DNA from: Gambelia wislizenii
Taxonomy: Eukaryota; Chordata; Lepidosauria; Squamata; Crotaphytidae
Assembly (NCBI GenBank): GCA_030847615.1
Contig: JAUMIR010000001.1
Span: 163,157,001-163,221,000, forward strand
Direction: 5' to 3'
DNA: 64,000 nt
Shown: in pieces, positions 32,920-44,379 of the stretch
How the letters are laid out: every line of letters begins with the position of its first letter
Position numbering within the stretch: position 1 is the first letter of the stretch
Notes under the pieces: generated by a model
Database searches by the model: none
Seen by the model: the letters and a program-made list of their open reading frames with translations, nothing else
Told to the model about the DNA's origin: nothing
Program-made: the position numbers and the translations under genes

Positions 32920-35250
32920 TCAAGGTATTAATACTAGTAGGGAGGGTTGACAATATCCAGAACATCTGGGTGTAACTTCTCTAGCACACTGATTATTTTT
33001 TAGTGTTTTACTGAAGATCATAACCTCTTGCAGCAGTATCTGTTATCCTTCCCCCTTTTTGGTGCTGAAATAAGTGGTTTGTTAATGTTTCTGGGGCTGT
33101 ATTTATATGTCTTTCATTTCAACACATTCAAAGATTGTTCTGTTCAGGGAACATAAAAGAACTGTAAGTGAATGTCATAAAGGTGATTTTCTTTTTAATC
33201 ACAACAAAAGCAGGAACATTTGCTGTCGTCTTCTTCTTTTCAGGCGTGCTGTTGCTTAGCATTTTCTGTAAACTTAGAATGGGGGGGTGGGGGGTAAAAA
33301 GAAAAAGAAACAAATAAAACAGTGCCCCTGAGTTCTGCACAAGCTTGCATCCAAGAAGCCAAGCTGCAATAACGAAGATGGGAAGAGCTTTTAACATTAG
33401 CAATATATTACAAAGAAATAATCATGATGTTATACCAAACTGTTCCCCAGGGAGTCATCTGATATTCCAACTATTACGTGAAGCCTCAACTAAATTTAAT
33501 AAATCATTGCCAAATGGATATATGTATGTTTAGGGAAGAGTGCCTCAGTTATTATGAAAACTTTCACAGCAGATGGTGCATATTATATATTTATTAATAA
33601 CATTTATATTACACCTTTCCTCCAATGAGCTCTCCTGGCTCCCCTCCTCCCCCACTTTATCCTCACAACAAAACTGTGAAGTAGATCAGGAGGAGAATGA
33701 GGGCTGGTCTAGACGAGGGAATAAAATGTGGATAGGTGGAACCTATACTTATTCGCAGCAGCTTTCTTCTGTCTCGATGATTTTTTTGCAAGGTTGCTGA
33801 CGTGCGAAGCTATCCGTGTTTGCTGTTCACACGGAGGCATGCCAGCGAATCAAGATGGTGAGCGCAAGTGAATTACTCAAGGTTCTATACTCCCCAACTT
33901 GCCCCCACCAAACAGTATTTAAAAAAAAAATCCAGTGTGGGGAAGAGTGATCTACTGCTTAAAGAACAAAAAAAGAGGAAAGGAAAGGCTGTTTCGTCAC
34001 CTTAGAGCACAAGTCACTACGGCAACAATCCGATATGGCAGTTCCAGGTGTTGCCTTCTTAGCAAGCTCTTGCCCCCATGCACACCCCACTAATCAGCTA
34101 TCCTCTTCAGGAATGTGCTGTGATTCTATATGGTTGTCCTAACCCCCTAGTTTTCCTGAATTTTGGTCCCCCTTCCTCTGAAAACAACGGAATGCTGTGT
34201 GATCCCATTTGGGCACATGGGATTCCCCCCAGATTCTATAAGGATTAATTTCCCCTTCTGGACTACCCCTGAGAGCAAGAGAGAGATTGACCCAATGTTA
34301 CCCAATTAATTTCATAGCTAATTGGGAAGTTGAACTAAGAACTCACAAATCCTAATCCAACACTTCAACCACTCTAACACTCCAACAACCTACCTTGGCT
34401 GCTTAAGACCTGGCCTTCTCCTTCTGCCCTTCCCCTGGGCCATGACAATTGATGAGAAAGACAGACTGCTTGTTTTCTATTTTGGGGGTGTGGCACATCT
34501 CCTCTGATGCCCATGCAGTCTAAACAATAATCCAGGAACCATCACATTCCTTATATTTGTTATTTAGAAAGAGTGACATGACTCCTTTCTAGGTGTTCAT
34601 GGCTGTAGGATGAACTGAGGTGGGGGAGAAGGAGAGCACTCCTCCTCCATCTCCATCTATATGCATTTATTAGAAGGTCTCTAGGGATTTGAGCTGGTCT
34701 TAATTTATTTGACCTTTGAAACTACTGCTTTAATTAATACAATGGCCAAACAGAAAATGTTATTTTCTGCAAATGAGAATATTGTGTAGAGCAAATCCCC
34801 AATTATAGCATTTTCTGTACAGGAAACAGCCTTTTCTGTTGAAAGAAATGTTTCACAGAAATGTCAGTTTCTGCACCAAAAAGTCTATTTCCTATGGAGA
34901 AAATGCTCTTTTCTGCCTAAAACAAGCACATGTGAATTTTGTGCAGAATAAGTGTCAAACTACAAGGATTCTCATTTGCCCAGCATTCTTCTTGTCCAGG
35001 TCTCTCAACACATGAGAAACATTTTGAACCATTTTAAAAATATTTCTGAATACCCTTTCCATCCCTAGCGTGTTGTTGCAAACTGATCTTTCTATAGGAA
35101 TGGCATTAGGGTGTCATTCCTCCGCCTGCATTCTCACAATATTTGGCTAGTGCAAACGGTACATGGTTCTATTTTTCCCCATCCTTAAACTGGTTAATGT
35201 TATTTTAGACTCTTAAAATGTTTCCTACTGTTTTAAATCTCTAAAAAAAA
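32920..35250. other. Intronic sequence, possible decayed elements
   Basis: At 33590-33680 the sequence TATTACACCTTTCCTCCAAT and TATCCTCACAACAAAACTGT resembles a common reptile LINE end in reverse. At 33705-33735 GGGCTGGTCTAGACGAGGGA resembles the end of the GGGCTTGTCTAC MITE families, but I could not find its partner. No exon. Confidence 0.35.
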
Positions 35251-35253
35251 TTC

Positions 35254-35492
35254 TGTTCTGATGTGCCTTCAAGTCATTTCCAACTTATGGCAACCTTAAG
35301 GCAAACCTATCACAGGGTATTCTTGGCATGATTGGTTCAGAGGGGGTTTGCCTTTCCCTTCCTCTGAGGTTGAGAGAGTGTGACTTGCCCAAGGTCACCC
35401 AACAGGTTTCCATGGCCAAGTGGGGATTCAGACCCTGGTCTCCAGAGTTATAGTTCAATGCTCAAACTACTATGCCACACTGGCTCTCTCTA
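35254..35492 (-). mobile_element. tRNA-derived SINE
   Basis: Minus orientation: tail side TGATGTGCCTTCAAGTCATT and CAACTTATGGCAACC; promoter side GGGATTCAGACCCTGGTCTC and ACTATGCCACACTGGCTC. Opposed to the copy at 35568-35770, about 75 bp away. Confidence 0.85.
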
Positions 35493-35567
35493 AATTATTA
35501 TTTTTTTAAATTCTGTATGGTACCCTGAGATCTTGTAATATAGGTTGGGGTACAACCTATATTACAT

Positions 35568-35770
35568 GGAGCCAGCATGGTGTAGTGGTTTGAATGCTGG
35601 ACTGTGACTCTGAAGACCAGGGTGTGAATTTGCACTCGGCCATGAAAACCCATTGGGTGAATTTTGGGAAGTCACCCACTCTCAGCCTAAGAAAACCATG
35701 TGATAAAGTTCCCTTAGGGTTGCCACAAGTCAGAAAACAGCTTGAAGGCACACAACAACAACCACAACCA
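35568..35770 (+). mobile_element. tRNA-derived SINE
   Basis: Plus orientation: GAGCCAGCATGGTGTAGTGG (box A), GACCAGGGTGTGAATTTGC (box B), body AAACCCATTGGGTGAATTTT, tail GTCAGAAAACAGCTTGAAGG and an ACAACAACAACC end. The tail wording is shared with the 5S-derived SINEs, pointing to one LINE partner. Confidence 0.85.
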
Positions 35771-35774
35771 AATA

Positions 35775-36600
35775 AACATTTTTATAAATAAATGTGAGTA
35801 ATCCAAGCTTCTGCAAAATGCCACTCACAGTTAAAATCAACCAGAAAAAGATAGAGATATCCTGCTCTGTACATTTTTTTACAAAAGAGATCTTATTATA
35901 TCATGAATTTACTTGGCAAGATTGATCTACAAAGGTTGGGAAATGGCTGCTTTAGAGCTATACCAAAGACAAAGATTCTTTGAGCATCCATCAACAAACA
36001 GGCAGTACTTGAAATGGACTCTTGGATCTCCTGATAATCTCCAAGAGAAAAAGTTTCATGTGCTTTTGTACCTTCTCACATAGACACTCATTTGGTGCAG
36101 GCAATATTGTTCTCCTAAAGCAGTGCTTGTATGCAAAGGCAGCTAAAGAGCTCCATATTTGGCATGAAAGAGCAATGAGGCAAACAAAGAGAGGACAGTA
36201 TTACAAAATGTCACTGCAGGACATGGCCTCGAGAGAAGTGTGCATTGTTAGAATAATTATTAGGTCAGGTTACTATGGCCTCGATTTGAATGGCAGCCAA
36301 GCAGAGCCGATCCCAGCTTCTTCTGAGCACGGGAAAGGGGCAGATTAGCAACCTCTGTGATGCAAATAGTGACTCTGGATGGACTGGACTGAAGAGGAGA
36401 AAACATCTAAAGAGTGTCCCTCTTATGGAAAGTTCCATTTGTTACAGGAAGGGAGAGGAAATACTGGTAAAGAATTGTAATGGGGCTATCCAGGCTGCCT
36501 TTCCTACACTAAAATAGAAAGGAAGAAAGGTAAAGAGTACATCAATGACAAATATAAGTTGTCATGCTTTATAAATGTTTACATACTTTAACATTATTCT
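35775..36600. other. Intronic sequence, nothing recognised
   Basis: Open frames here (for example 36022-36348) have no recognised motif and no splice context; treated as chance. Confidence 0.45.
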
Positions 36601-36672
36601 ACCTTTTTCTTTCCTCCCCCCCCTTTTTTTTTAAATGCTCCGATCTGCCTTTCCTTGTATGCTGAACTGAAG

Positions 36673-36693
36673 ACAGAAGAAGGAAAAAGATGG
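36673..36693 (+). CDS. IMPG1: IMPG1 microexon (21 nt)
   Basis: A 21-nt exon. One base completes an arginine codon, then QKKEKD and two bases of a glycine codon. This matches the R(P)KKEKDG stretch of mammalian IMPG1. A long pyrimidine tract (36602-36634) lies well upstream and no AG occurs between it and the AG at 36671-36672, so this is the first usable acceptor. A second AG at 36675-36676 would shift the frame. The donor GTAATG begins at 36694. Both flanking junctions are phase 2, so skipping this exon would remove seven residues without breaking the frame. Confidence 0.85.
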
Positions 36694-36699
36694 GTAATG

Positions 36700-37655
36700 A
36701 ATGTTTCCTGTTTTTTTTAATGTATGATAGTCAATATAATATGACATATTCCGTAATTAACAATGGTGCTAGTGTAAAATATTTTTCCTAGTGTTAAGAT
36801 ACCGAATCTAGAAATCACAGGTAGACCACTTTAGCCTAAGACTCTACACCGTGTGTGCAGAATTATAGAGTACTGATATGAACAGCAAAATAGACATTGG
36901 CCTGGTTTGCATGTGATGTTAAGCCCCTACTTGGTGCAACATGGATGAACTTCTTATGTGCCTGAGTGAAGCCTTGAGCTTGTACTGAAAGGAAAACCTA
37001 GCCAGGATATATGCCTGCTTTCTCTGACTCCCTGAGTTGTTATTATGGACAAAGCATGAATCCTGGTTTAAGGCAGGACTGGGCAACTTCTATAGGTTTG
37101 GGAGCCATTTTTGCCCTCCCCAGACCATACAGATCTCCACCCCACTGACACCGATCCCCTTGATACTTTGAGACCAAAAATGTTTGGGTAGGGGCTGCAT
37201 GTAGACTACATTTTGCCCACTGCTGGTATAAGATGAAAACTCTAGTATCTTAAACAAACCAGTCAATCTAGGATTTCTTTTTGGCTTCTTAGCAATAGGC
37301 AGTGAAGACTGCAGGCTCCCATGTTACTGAGTCAGTGAATTCACTCTGGGTTTTAGTCTGAACTTTAAAGGACTTAAAGCTTCCAAGGTGATGAACCTGT
37401 TTTGGGAAATGGTTTCTGCATATTGGTAGCTGCTGTAAAGTTCAAACTAAACTCCGGACTGGATGAATTATCCCACTGACATGGAAGCTATTAGCTGCCA
37501 CTGGCAACTGGAGTTTTCTTTAAACCATGATTCCTGTATGTAACAACAAGATCAAAATCAGAGAAAGCAAATATAATTCTGGGTAAGTTCTGCTTCTCAG
37601 CTATGCAGGAGGAGGAGAGGAAGGGAGGGAAAGAACGTGTCATCCCTGATCTTTG
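36700..37655. other. Intronic sequence, nothing recognised
   Basis: No exon, repeat border or RNA gene recognised. Confidence 0.4.
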
Positions 37656-37661
37656 CTAATA

Positions 37662-37992
37662 CAGGTTGAGTCTCCCTTATCCAAAATGCTTGGGACCAGA
37701 GGGATTTTGGAATATTTTGGATTTTGGAATATTTTGGATATTCATGAGATATGTTGGAGATGGGACCCAAGTCTAAACACAAAATTCATTCATGTTTCAT
37801 ATACACTTTATAAACATAGCCTGAAGGTAATATTATACACAATATTTTAAATAATGTTGTGCATGGAACAAAGTTTGTGTACACTGAACCTTCAGAAAGC
37901 AAAGGTGTCACTATCTCAGCCACCCATGTGGACAATTTTGGATTTTGGAATATTCTGGATTTCGGAATTCTAGAGAAGAGGGACTCAGCCTG
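37662..37992. mobile_element. Tigger/mariner-like element (CAGGTTGAGTCTCC ends)
   Basis: TA at 37660-37661 and 37993-37994. Left CAGGTTGAGTCTCCCTTATC; right inverted CAGGCTGAGTCCCTCTTCTC. Internal TTTTGGATTTTGGAATATT appears near both ends. 331 bp, no transposase. Confidence 0.88.
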
Positions 37993-38764
37993 TACTTGCA
38001 TTGATATTAATCTGAAAATACCTGATTCTTCCCCCCCTTCCCCCCCCCTTTATACGGCCATCTCACACACACAAATCACAGAATGCTTCTAATAGTCACC
38101 TGGTAAGTTTACAGGTGCTAACAGTGAAAAAAGACCAAAGTACATACATGTATAGAACTCCTTAGAAAATGCCTTGCTATGAAGGAAATTGATTTCCAGG
38201 CTACCTTCATGCATCTTTTAAATGCTGGTGGAAGGTCAGTTCTCATTTGACTCACAAGAGGAATTGTCTAAGAGGAAGGTTTTTGTTTTGTTTTTTTCAG
38301 AGCCCTTAGGTGCCTAACAAGTAACTACTGCTTTGCAATGTATGGTATAAGTCTGAACTATTTTTCAAGGGTTTTTTTCTCAGCAACTGCAAGAATTTTT
38401 GTCATGCAGTACAAGAGACATAGCACGTTCTAGTGTCTCCCCCTCCCTTTTAATGATTGCCATTGCAACAAAATGTAAAACAAAAGTAGCTAAGGCAAGG
38501 AAAAAGCCTAGATATTTCAATTCCAATTGAGAAGTTAAATGGCTTTGAAGAGTGGCATCCTGATCCTAGACTTTTCTATTAATATAACTGCTTGTGAGAC
38601 TGATATGTTTGCAACCCTGGCATGGTGGCACATTTTATAATGTTCTTGGCCTAGACTTCCTTAACTTAAAATAAAATGTCATGCCACTTCTTTGGAATCC
38701 TTTCTCTGTATAAATCAGGTTAAGTGGCTGGGTGTGATTATTTAGTGATAAAAGAAGGTATACG

Positions 38765-39904
38765 TGGGGCTTATCTACATGAGCCAGGATATACCAGCTC
38801 CCCACCAGTGCATCCCGGACATGGACAGGCCTGTTCTGCCCGTTACCTGGACAAAACGGGCCAGAATCCTGACAGAACACTGGCCCACGACTGCTGCCAT
38901 TTTTCTTGCTTGGCTGGGTCCAGGAAGCCAGCCTGTTTAATGTGACAAGGCCCCCTGCATGTGACCAGCCTTGGTCACATGCTGCAGGCCTACTGCCCAG
39001 ACCCGGAAGAGCAAGGGCAACCGGCAGCTAAAGCCACAGGCCAGCCTGCATAGACGGGCTCTCATGGACACGTGGGGCCCAATCTGTTTCCTCCCAGCAG
39101 AAACGCAGTAAGCTGGGTATTTTGTTAAACTGCTATATTGGGCCCTACCCCAGCTTACCCCCATCTGAGCTCCATTTCTGCCCTGGGGTTGTAAGGACTG
39201 CCCAGGGTCAGAACAGGGCAAATGCCCTGCATCATTTGGACTGTAGGGTATTGGAAATATGAGGACATTTAGCAAATGTCCCTGCACTGCATTCCACTGG
39301 AATTATCTTTACAAAACAAGGCAGCTATGAAAAACAGATAGCTTTTAAATTCCTTTGGGAGTGCAGCAAATTAGCAGAGTAAACACACACACGCAGCAGA
39401 TTTAGCATACACAATTCCAGCATGCATAAAGAGAGCTTATTGATAACCACACCCTTTCGTACCCCACGTTACTTATTTAGCAAAATAAGTACTCAAAACA
39501 CACAAAAGTAGTTAAAAGTATAAAAGATTCATTTACTTACAGTTTCAGAGCATTTCACATGGAAGAACAGTAGCATAACTTCAAAGTAGACTAAAAGCTA
39601 CTTAAAATGACTAAAAATACTACATGGTTACAAAATATATGTGCAGGAGTGCAGAGCACATCCTGTTGCTCAAAAGATGGTCATGGTGAAAAGAGTGTGT
39701 GCCACACAGCTAGCTTCTAGGACAAAGAAAGCATTTAGACACTCCCCTTTCCCTAGAAGCCCACTTACAATCCAGTAGGAAGTTACATCAAACATCCTGT
39801 TTGCTTCTATCAGTTAACCCTTTAGTAGTAAAGCATCTCCACTTATTGGATTGCTCTCAGGCAGAGGCAGAACAGGGCAAATAGTCCATGTAGATAAGGC
39901 CACA
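38765..39904 (+). mobile_element. MITE family C copy 1, interrupted by a 588-bp insert
   Basis: Left end GTGGGGCTTATCTACATGAG; right end inverted GTGGCCTTATCTACATGGAC. The interior matches 57940-58482 in opposite orientation (GAGCCAGGATATACCAGCTC, CATGTGACCAGCCTTGGTC, CTGCCCTGGGGTTGTAAGG). After removing 39256-39843 and one TATTGGA copy the length is 545 bp, against 543 bp for the other copy. GC-rich. The open frames inside are not genes. Confidence 0.85.
39256..39843. mobile_element. Unclassified 588-bp insertion with 7-bp duplication
   Basis: It splits MITE family C. TATTGGA occurs on both sides (39249-39255 and 39844-39850), consistent with a target duplication. The interior is AT-rich and on the minus strand has an LTR-like layout: a GTAAATGAATCTTTTATAC stretch in the middle and no coding. 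No clear terminal inverted repeat or poly-A tail. A solo LTR of an old retroelement is one possibility, but TG/CA ends do not fit cleanly. Confidence 0.55.
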
Positions 39905-39909
39905 GGCAC

Positions 39910-42135
39910 TCTTTTCTAACAGGACCAGCACAAGGAATGTAGCTGTCTGAGGCACTGCAGAACCCCTGCTCAACCAAGTTAAAATGCATTGTATCCCAAG
40001 CCAGGCATATTATTATGGCACAAGACACAGAAAACCTCTCAAGCATGTCTTTCCACCTCTAGCAGTAAAGATGCAATAATATTGAATGAGATAAATTGGA
40101 GCCCTCTCATGACAGCCCAAAATCTGCTGCCTTATTCAACCCAATTTTAGGCCAGCCCTGTTTCCTCCCTATTATTATTGCATGTGAATCCTAATATAAG
40201 ATGAGGCCCCTCATGGAGGAGATGTAGCATAAAAGTTCCACAGGCAGAAATACGGTATGTCTCTTGTCTCCTCTCCCTGAAAGCCCACCTTTTTTACACT
40301 GCTCACCACTGACATGGTCATGCAACAGCCATTGGAGAGCAGGAGATTCTGAAAAGACCTTGGCTATATTCCTATAGTCAGACGTCTGACAGTGAAATCA
40401 GTCTCAGGGACCTCCAGAGGTCCTAGAGGATGCTGTCATTATCTGGCTATATCAGGGTGGGAAAGGGTAGAAGGCATTAGTGTTCCTCTTGGAGGGATGC
40501 ACCTCCTCTGCAAAAAAACAAAAAAGCTTCCAGAAAGTATCTAGGGAGCATAGGAGGCATTTCTGCCATCTTTTAGGCCCCTCATTGTCATTTTAGGCCC
40601 AGAGAGGCATTTTTTTAACAACAGGAAGGAAGCAGAAGTCACATCTAGTTCACTTCCTGTTTCAAACCCCCTCCCCGGATCTAAATTGGCTCGGGGACCC
40701 CCAAAAATGTGGTGAAAATGCCCACCACCACCCCTTTGTTGATACCTGGCTGTCCTTGAGGGCCACAAAACATCCCTGGGTGCCAAATGCAGTCCATAGC
40801 CTTCACTTTTCCCACTCCAGGCCTATAGGAACATAGCCAGAGACTTTTCAGACATCCCCTGCTCTCCACTGATAACTACACAGCTGTGTCAGGAGCAGGC
40901 AACAAGAAAAAAATGGGTTTACAGGAGCTTTTGGTCATTCCATGAGGCAGGTACAGGATTCTGGCCTCCACAGTGACCAAGAGTGAGTTACAGAGATGTA
41001 AGCTGACCTAACAAGATGCCAGCCATTGCAGCTATTATCCTGTTATTTTTTTTTTAATGATGCCTCCCCTCCTACCCTAGTACTCATGCACTGCTTCAGC
41101 AAATAGGATAAAACTACAACTGCTTCTGTTTTATTGCTGAACTGACACTCCTAAATCTGTATCTAATTATCACAATAGCTTCAGTCTAACAGAATTACCA
41201 TGGTAGCCAAGCCACATGTAATAAATGCAGAAGGTTTACTCACTCTGGGATTCCCTTGTTGGCTGGGTTTAACAACTGCTAATAATGGGAGATGCACATT
41301 ATATCACTGGAAAGGCACTTTTCTAAGGTTTGACAGCTGTGGGTTCCCTTCTCCCTTTTAAAGCACACAGGTCCTCTTGTGCTTGAAAGGTTCAGTCAGA
41401 GGGTGCTTCACATCCAGAGGGATTTTATTTTTTTAAAAAAAAAATCCCCCCAAATATCACAGGGAACTGATGGGGAAGAGGGAAGAGTCTTGTTTATTTA
41501 TATTACATATATTTATTTTCTAGTTGTACGGTAGGTGCTTTCATGGCCAGCAGCCCATGCCAATTTGCAATGCACTGTATCATAAATGGATAAACAACGG
41601 ATGTACTGAAAACAGTTGAGGGAAATGACTTCCCCCAGTAACAAAAAATACTGTTTGACATAATGGGAAATGTACCGTTTCTGTTTAGGAAATATTATTT
41701 GGAGGAGGATTCTCCACAAGTGATTGATATTTATGCTTCAAAAATTGTTTAAAAGATGTTTAAAAATATTTTTAAAGGGTTTTTGTTGGGGGGGGGGGGA
41801 TTCCCTTGTGATATCTTCCCCTTTACGGATGCCTATAAGCCCGTCAGGCCAGTCAAGAACAACTGGAGCTGTATTTACATTATAGAGGTAATTGTGTCTC
41901 ATTCTGTGTAAGTTAAATGCACTTTTCACCTTGTGTAAGTTACCTGGGGAAGGGGTTTCAATAGCATAGTCAAATTCACCTTAAGAGTGTGGTGAGTCAA
42001 ACTAGACCTTCTGTAAACCCGCATCAATGGCAATGACTTCTAATCTGTATCTGTCACCATAAGCATTGTGACTAGATTTAATACAGACGACAGGCTGAAG
42101 TTGTTACTTCTTGTGACTAACATAAATCAGGAAGT
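39910..42135. other. Intronic sequence, no firm feature
   Basis: A stretch at 40540-40800 has loose similarity, inverted, to 21290-21590. A T/A run (41430-41447) and a G run (41789-41799) are simple sequence. No exon. Confidence 0.35.
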
Positions 42136-42141
42136 CAGCTA

Positions 42142-42395
42142 CTGTAGGACCCCCATATCCACTGATTCATTATCCATTGATTCAGTTATCCATGGGACAC
42201 ACAACAACATACCTATGATAGAGTCTGCCTAGAAAATGTGCCCCCTCTAGCCATTTTCTAGGTCCTCCAAGGCAACTGTATGGTATTTTAAACTAGAAGT
42301 CCCATCATTTTCAATGGTGTTCAGTATTATCCATGGTTTTTGGTATCCACAAGGGCCCCCAGAACCAATCCCTAGCAGATAATGGGGTCCTACTG
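42142..42395. mobile_element. Tigger/mariner-like MITE (CAGTAGGACCCCC family)
   Basis: TA at 42140-42141 and 42396-42397. Left CTGTAGGACCCCCATATCCA; right inverted CAGTAGGACCCCATTATCTG. 254 bp. Related copies are at 23396-23564 and, more distantly, 46221-46484. Confidence 0.85.
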
Positions 42396-42529
42396 TACTA
42401 AAATCAATCACCTAATTACAGGCAGTTCTACCATGTCTTTCCCCATTCCCAAACCAATCTCGATGAAATAGGTTCTAAGCACACATAAAAGCATATGCCA
42501 GAATCCTAGCTTGTCTGTATAACTAAATA

Positions 42530-42915
42530 GGATCTCCTAGCCTGCCTGCCCCCACCCCCAGTGTGGCCAGCCACTACACTGAGCAAAGTACAGTAGGTCC
42601 ATTCAGCTTCTAGGCAGAGCACAAGGAGAATGGGATTTCCACTCCACTCCCACTGATGAGCAAGCCTGCGACAAGGACTTGCAACAGGGATCCTACTTCT
42701 GATTGTCACAGGCTCACTGCCTGGCTTCCTTCCCTCCAATTGGAAGCTGACTGGATCTCCTTCACCCAATCCAGCAGCTATCTCTTAAGGCGGGCTGGGA
42801 TTGGGATGCCATTTATATAGATTTCCAGTAAGACTATATAGTCTTATTGAATACAGAGCATTTACATATCTGTAACTCTAGTTTATTAATCTGTAAGTGC
42901 AATACTGAATATCAG
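42530..42915 (+). repeat. Unclassified interspersed repeat (copy 3)
   Basis: The right end CTGTAACTCTAG...AAGTGCAATACTGAAT resembles 755-812 and, inverted, 10436-10500. The interior block CTTCTGATTGTCACAGGCTC matches 10678-10700. Possibly a small DNA element; ends not fixed. Confidence 0.45.
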
Positions 42916-43213
42916 TTGTTGATGCCATAGGCAAAGTTCAAGATAAGATCCTTGCCATTCCATTCTTAAAATGACAGTTGAATCTTATTTCCACACTAGG
43001 AACAGAACAACATCTTCCACCATACCTGAAGACTGCAAGCTAGCTTAGGGTGTGTGGAACAAGCGATGGAGCAATAGCTCCAACAACTTTCAATCAATTC
43101 CTGTCCCTTCCAGTGTCTGCTGCCTGAGGCAGACACCTCTCTACCACCCACCTGGCAGAGCAGGCCCTATTGAAGCATTTCTAAAACAGCATTTCTTTCT
43201 TCATACACTGCAG

Positions 43214-43461
43214 GTCAAGCAGCACTATAGCACGGTATATTGTCAACTTTGAAAGAGATGAAAGTGAAGTGAAAGGCCTTCCAGATGAGATCTCAACTAT
43301 TGGCTCCAACAAAGTTGAAAATGAAAAAGGTCCTCTTAGTACAGAGGGGGAGATACCTGCAACCAAACCAAAAGTGACAGATCTTCAGCAGATGGTTGCT
43401 ATGGCACTACAAGAAGATAAGTCATTATCCATGGACCTTGGGACACTTCAATTTACTGATG
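43214..43461 (+). CDS. IMPG1: IMPG1 exon, end of SEA domain 1 and linker
   Basis: A 248-nt exon with acceptor CTGCAG ending 43213 and donor GTCAGT at 43462. One base completes a glycine codon; 82 codons and one base follow. SSSTIARYIVNFERD forms the last beta strand of SEA domain 1. An acidic linker follows, then DLQQMVAMALQEDKSLSMD and GTLQFTD, matching the conserved mammalian motif of the form DL..+I..AL.E..SL and G(T)IQFTD. The donor GTCAGT is a less common but acceptable sequence. No stops occur. Confidence 0.95.
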
Positions 43462-43735
43462 GTCAGTTGGTTAGAATTTGGCCTTTGCAAACAAGGGGCT
43501 CTGTACACAGAATATGGATAAGCTACATTTTATAATCCCACCAAATCCTCCAGCCGAGACAGCATAGCCATCAATGGCCAAGCTGGCTTAGAGATTCAGT
43601 CAACTGTATTTAAAAAGTAACTTTTGTAAGTTCTGCTAATATGCAGCTTCCCTGCCCTCTGGACTCCCACAGACCCAACAAAAAAAATGGATAATCACAT
43701 GGCTCAGCTGTCTTGGCTATGACCACAAAGTGACT

Positions 43736-44146
43736 AGAGACTTTATAACATGAGGCTGGTATTTCCCAATTATAGCAATTACAGGCCAAGGTTGTTTTTA
43801 CTCCATGCCTTTCAGGGTTGTTGTTTTTAATTTTAATTTTTGCTGTGATTGCATAATTATGATGAAATGATAAAATAAAAATATTTTGTCATTTCCCATA
43901 ATTACAGAATCATGGCAAAAATAAAAAAAATGAAAGGCATGCATGTGCTGAGTAGAGCATACATAGGTAGGAAGGCAGGGTTGCAGAGCCAGTGTGGAAG
44001 GGATCATGGTTTGCCAAAGCAACATACTTGCAGCACACTCACACAATTGTAGAGAAGTGATATACTGAATGTTTTCAAACCGATATGTTCCCATTTTCTT
44101 CACTAATGAGGTTGCTACAAGAAAATAGGCTGGTGTGATAAAGACC
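43736..44146. mobile_element. MITE, family A copy 2
   Basis: Left GAGACTTTATAACATGAGG; right inverted GGTCTTTATCACACCAGCC. Interior CTCCATGCCTTTCAGG and GAAAGGCATGCATGTGCTGA match 3762-4386. The two flanking sequences share TAG (43734-43736 and 44147-44149), so borders are uncertain by one or two bases. It follows the 43214 IMPG1 exon by about 270 bp. Confidence 0.65.
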
Positions 44147-44379
44147 TAGCACTAAATGGCTATTGCTGAAGATATATTTGTTCCCTCAGAAAATGAAATG
44201 TCTGTTTTTCTCACCCTACCCACCCACCTTGCAAAAAAAGAAGGGTCATTTCCTAGGCTCTTTTTCCAAATATTCTTCAGCAGTTTTGATGACAAGTGAC
44301 ATTTTCCCTTCACTCGACAGTGCCCCAGGATGACACTAGTTCGTTCTAGTATGATGTACGTTATGCAAAATGAAGTCCA

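Noticed and set aside
35568..35640. A tRNA gene
   Set aside because: Box A and box B are present but no tRNA cloverleaf can be formed; it is a tRNA-derived SINE promoter.
38937..39287. Minus-strand open frame of 116 codons, GC-rich
   Set aside because: Lies within MITE family C and has a counterpart in the inverted copy at 57940-58482 with different frames.
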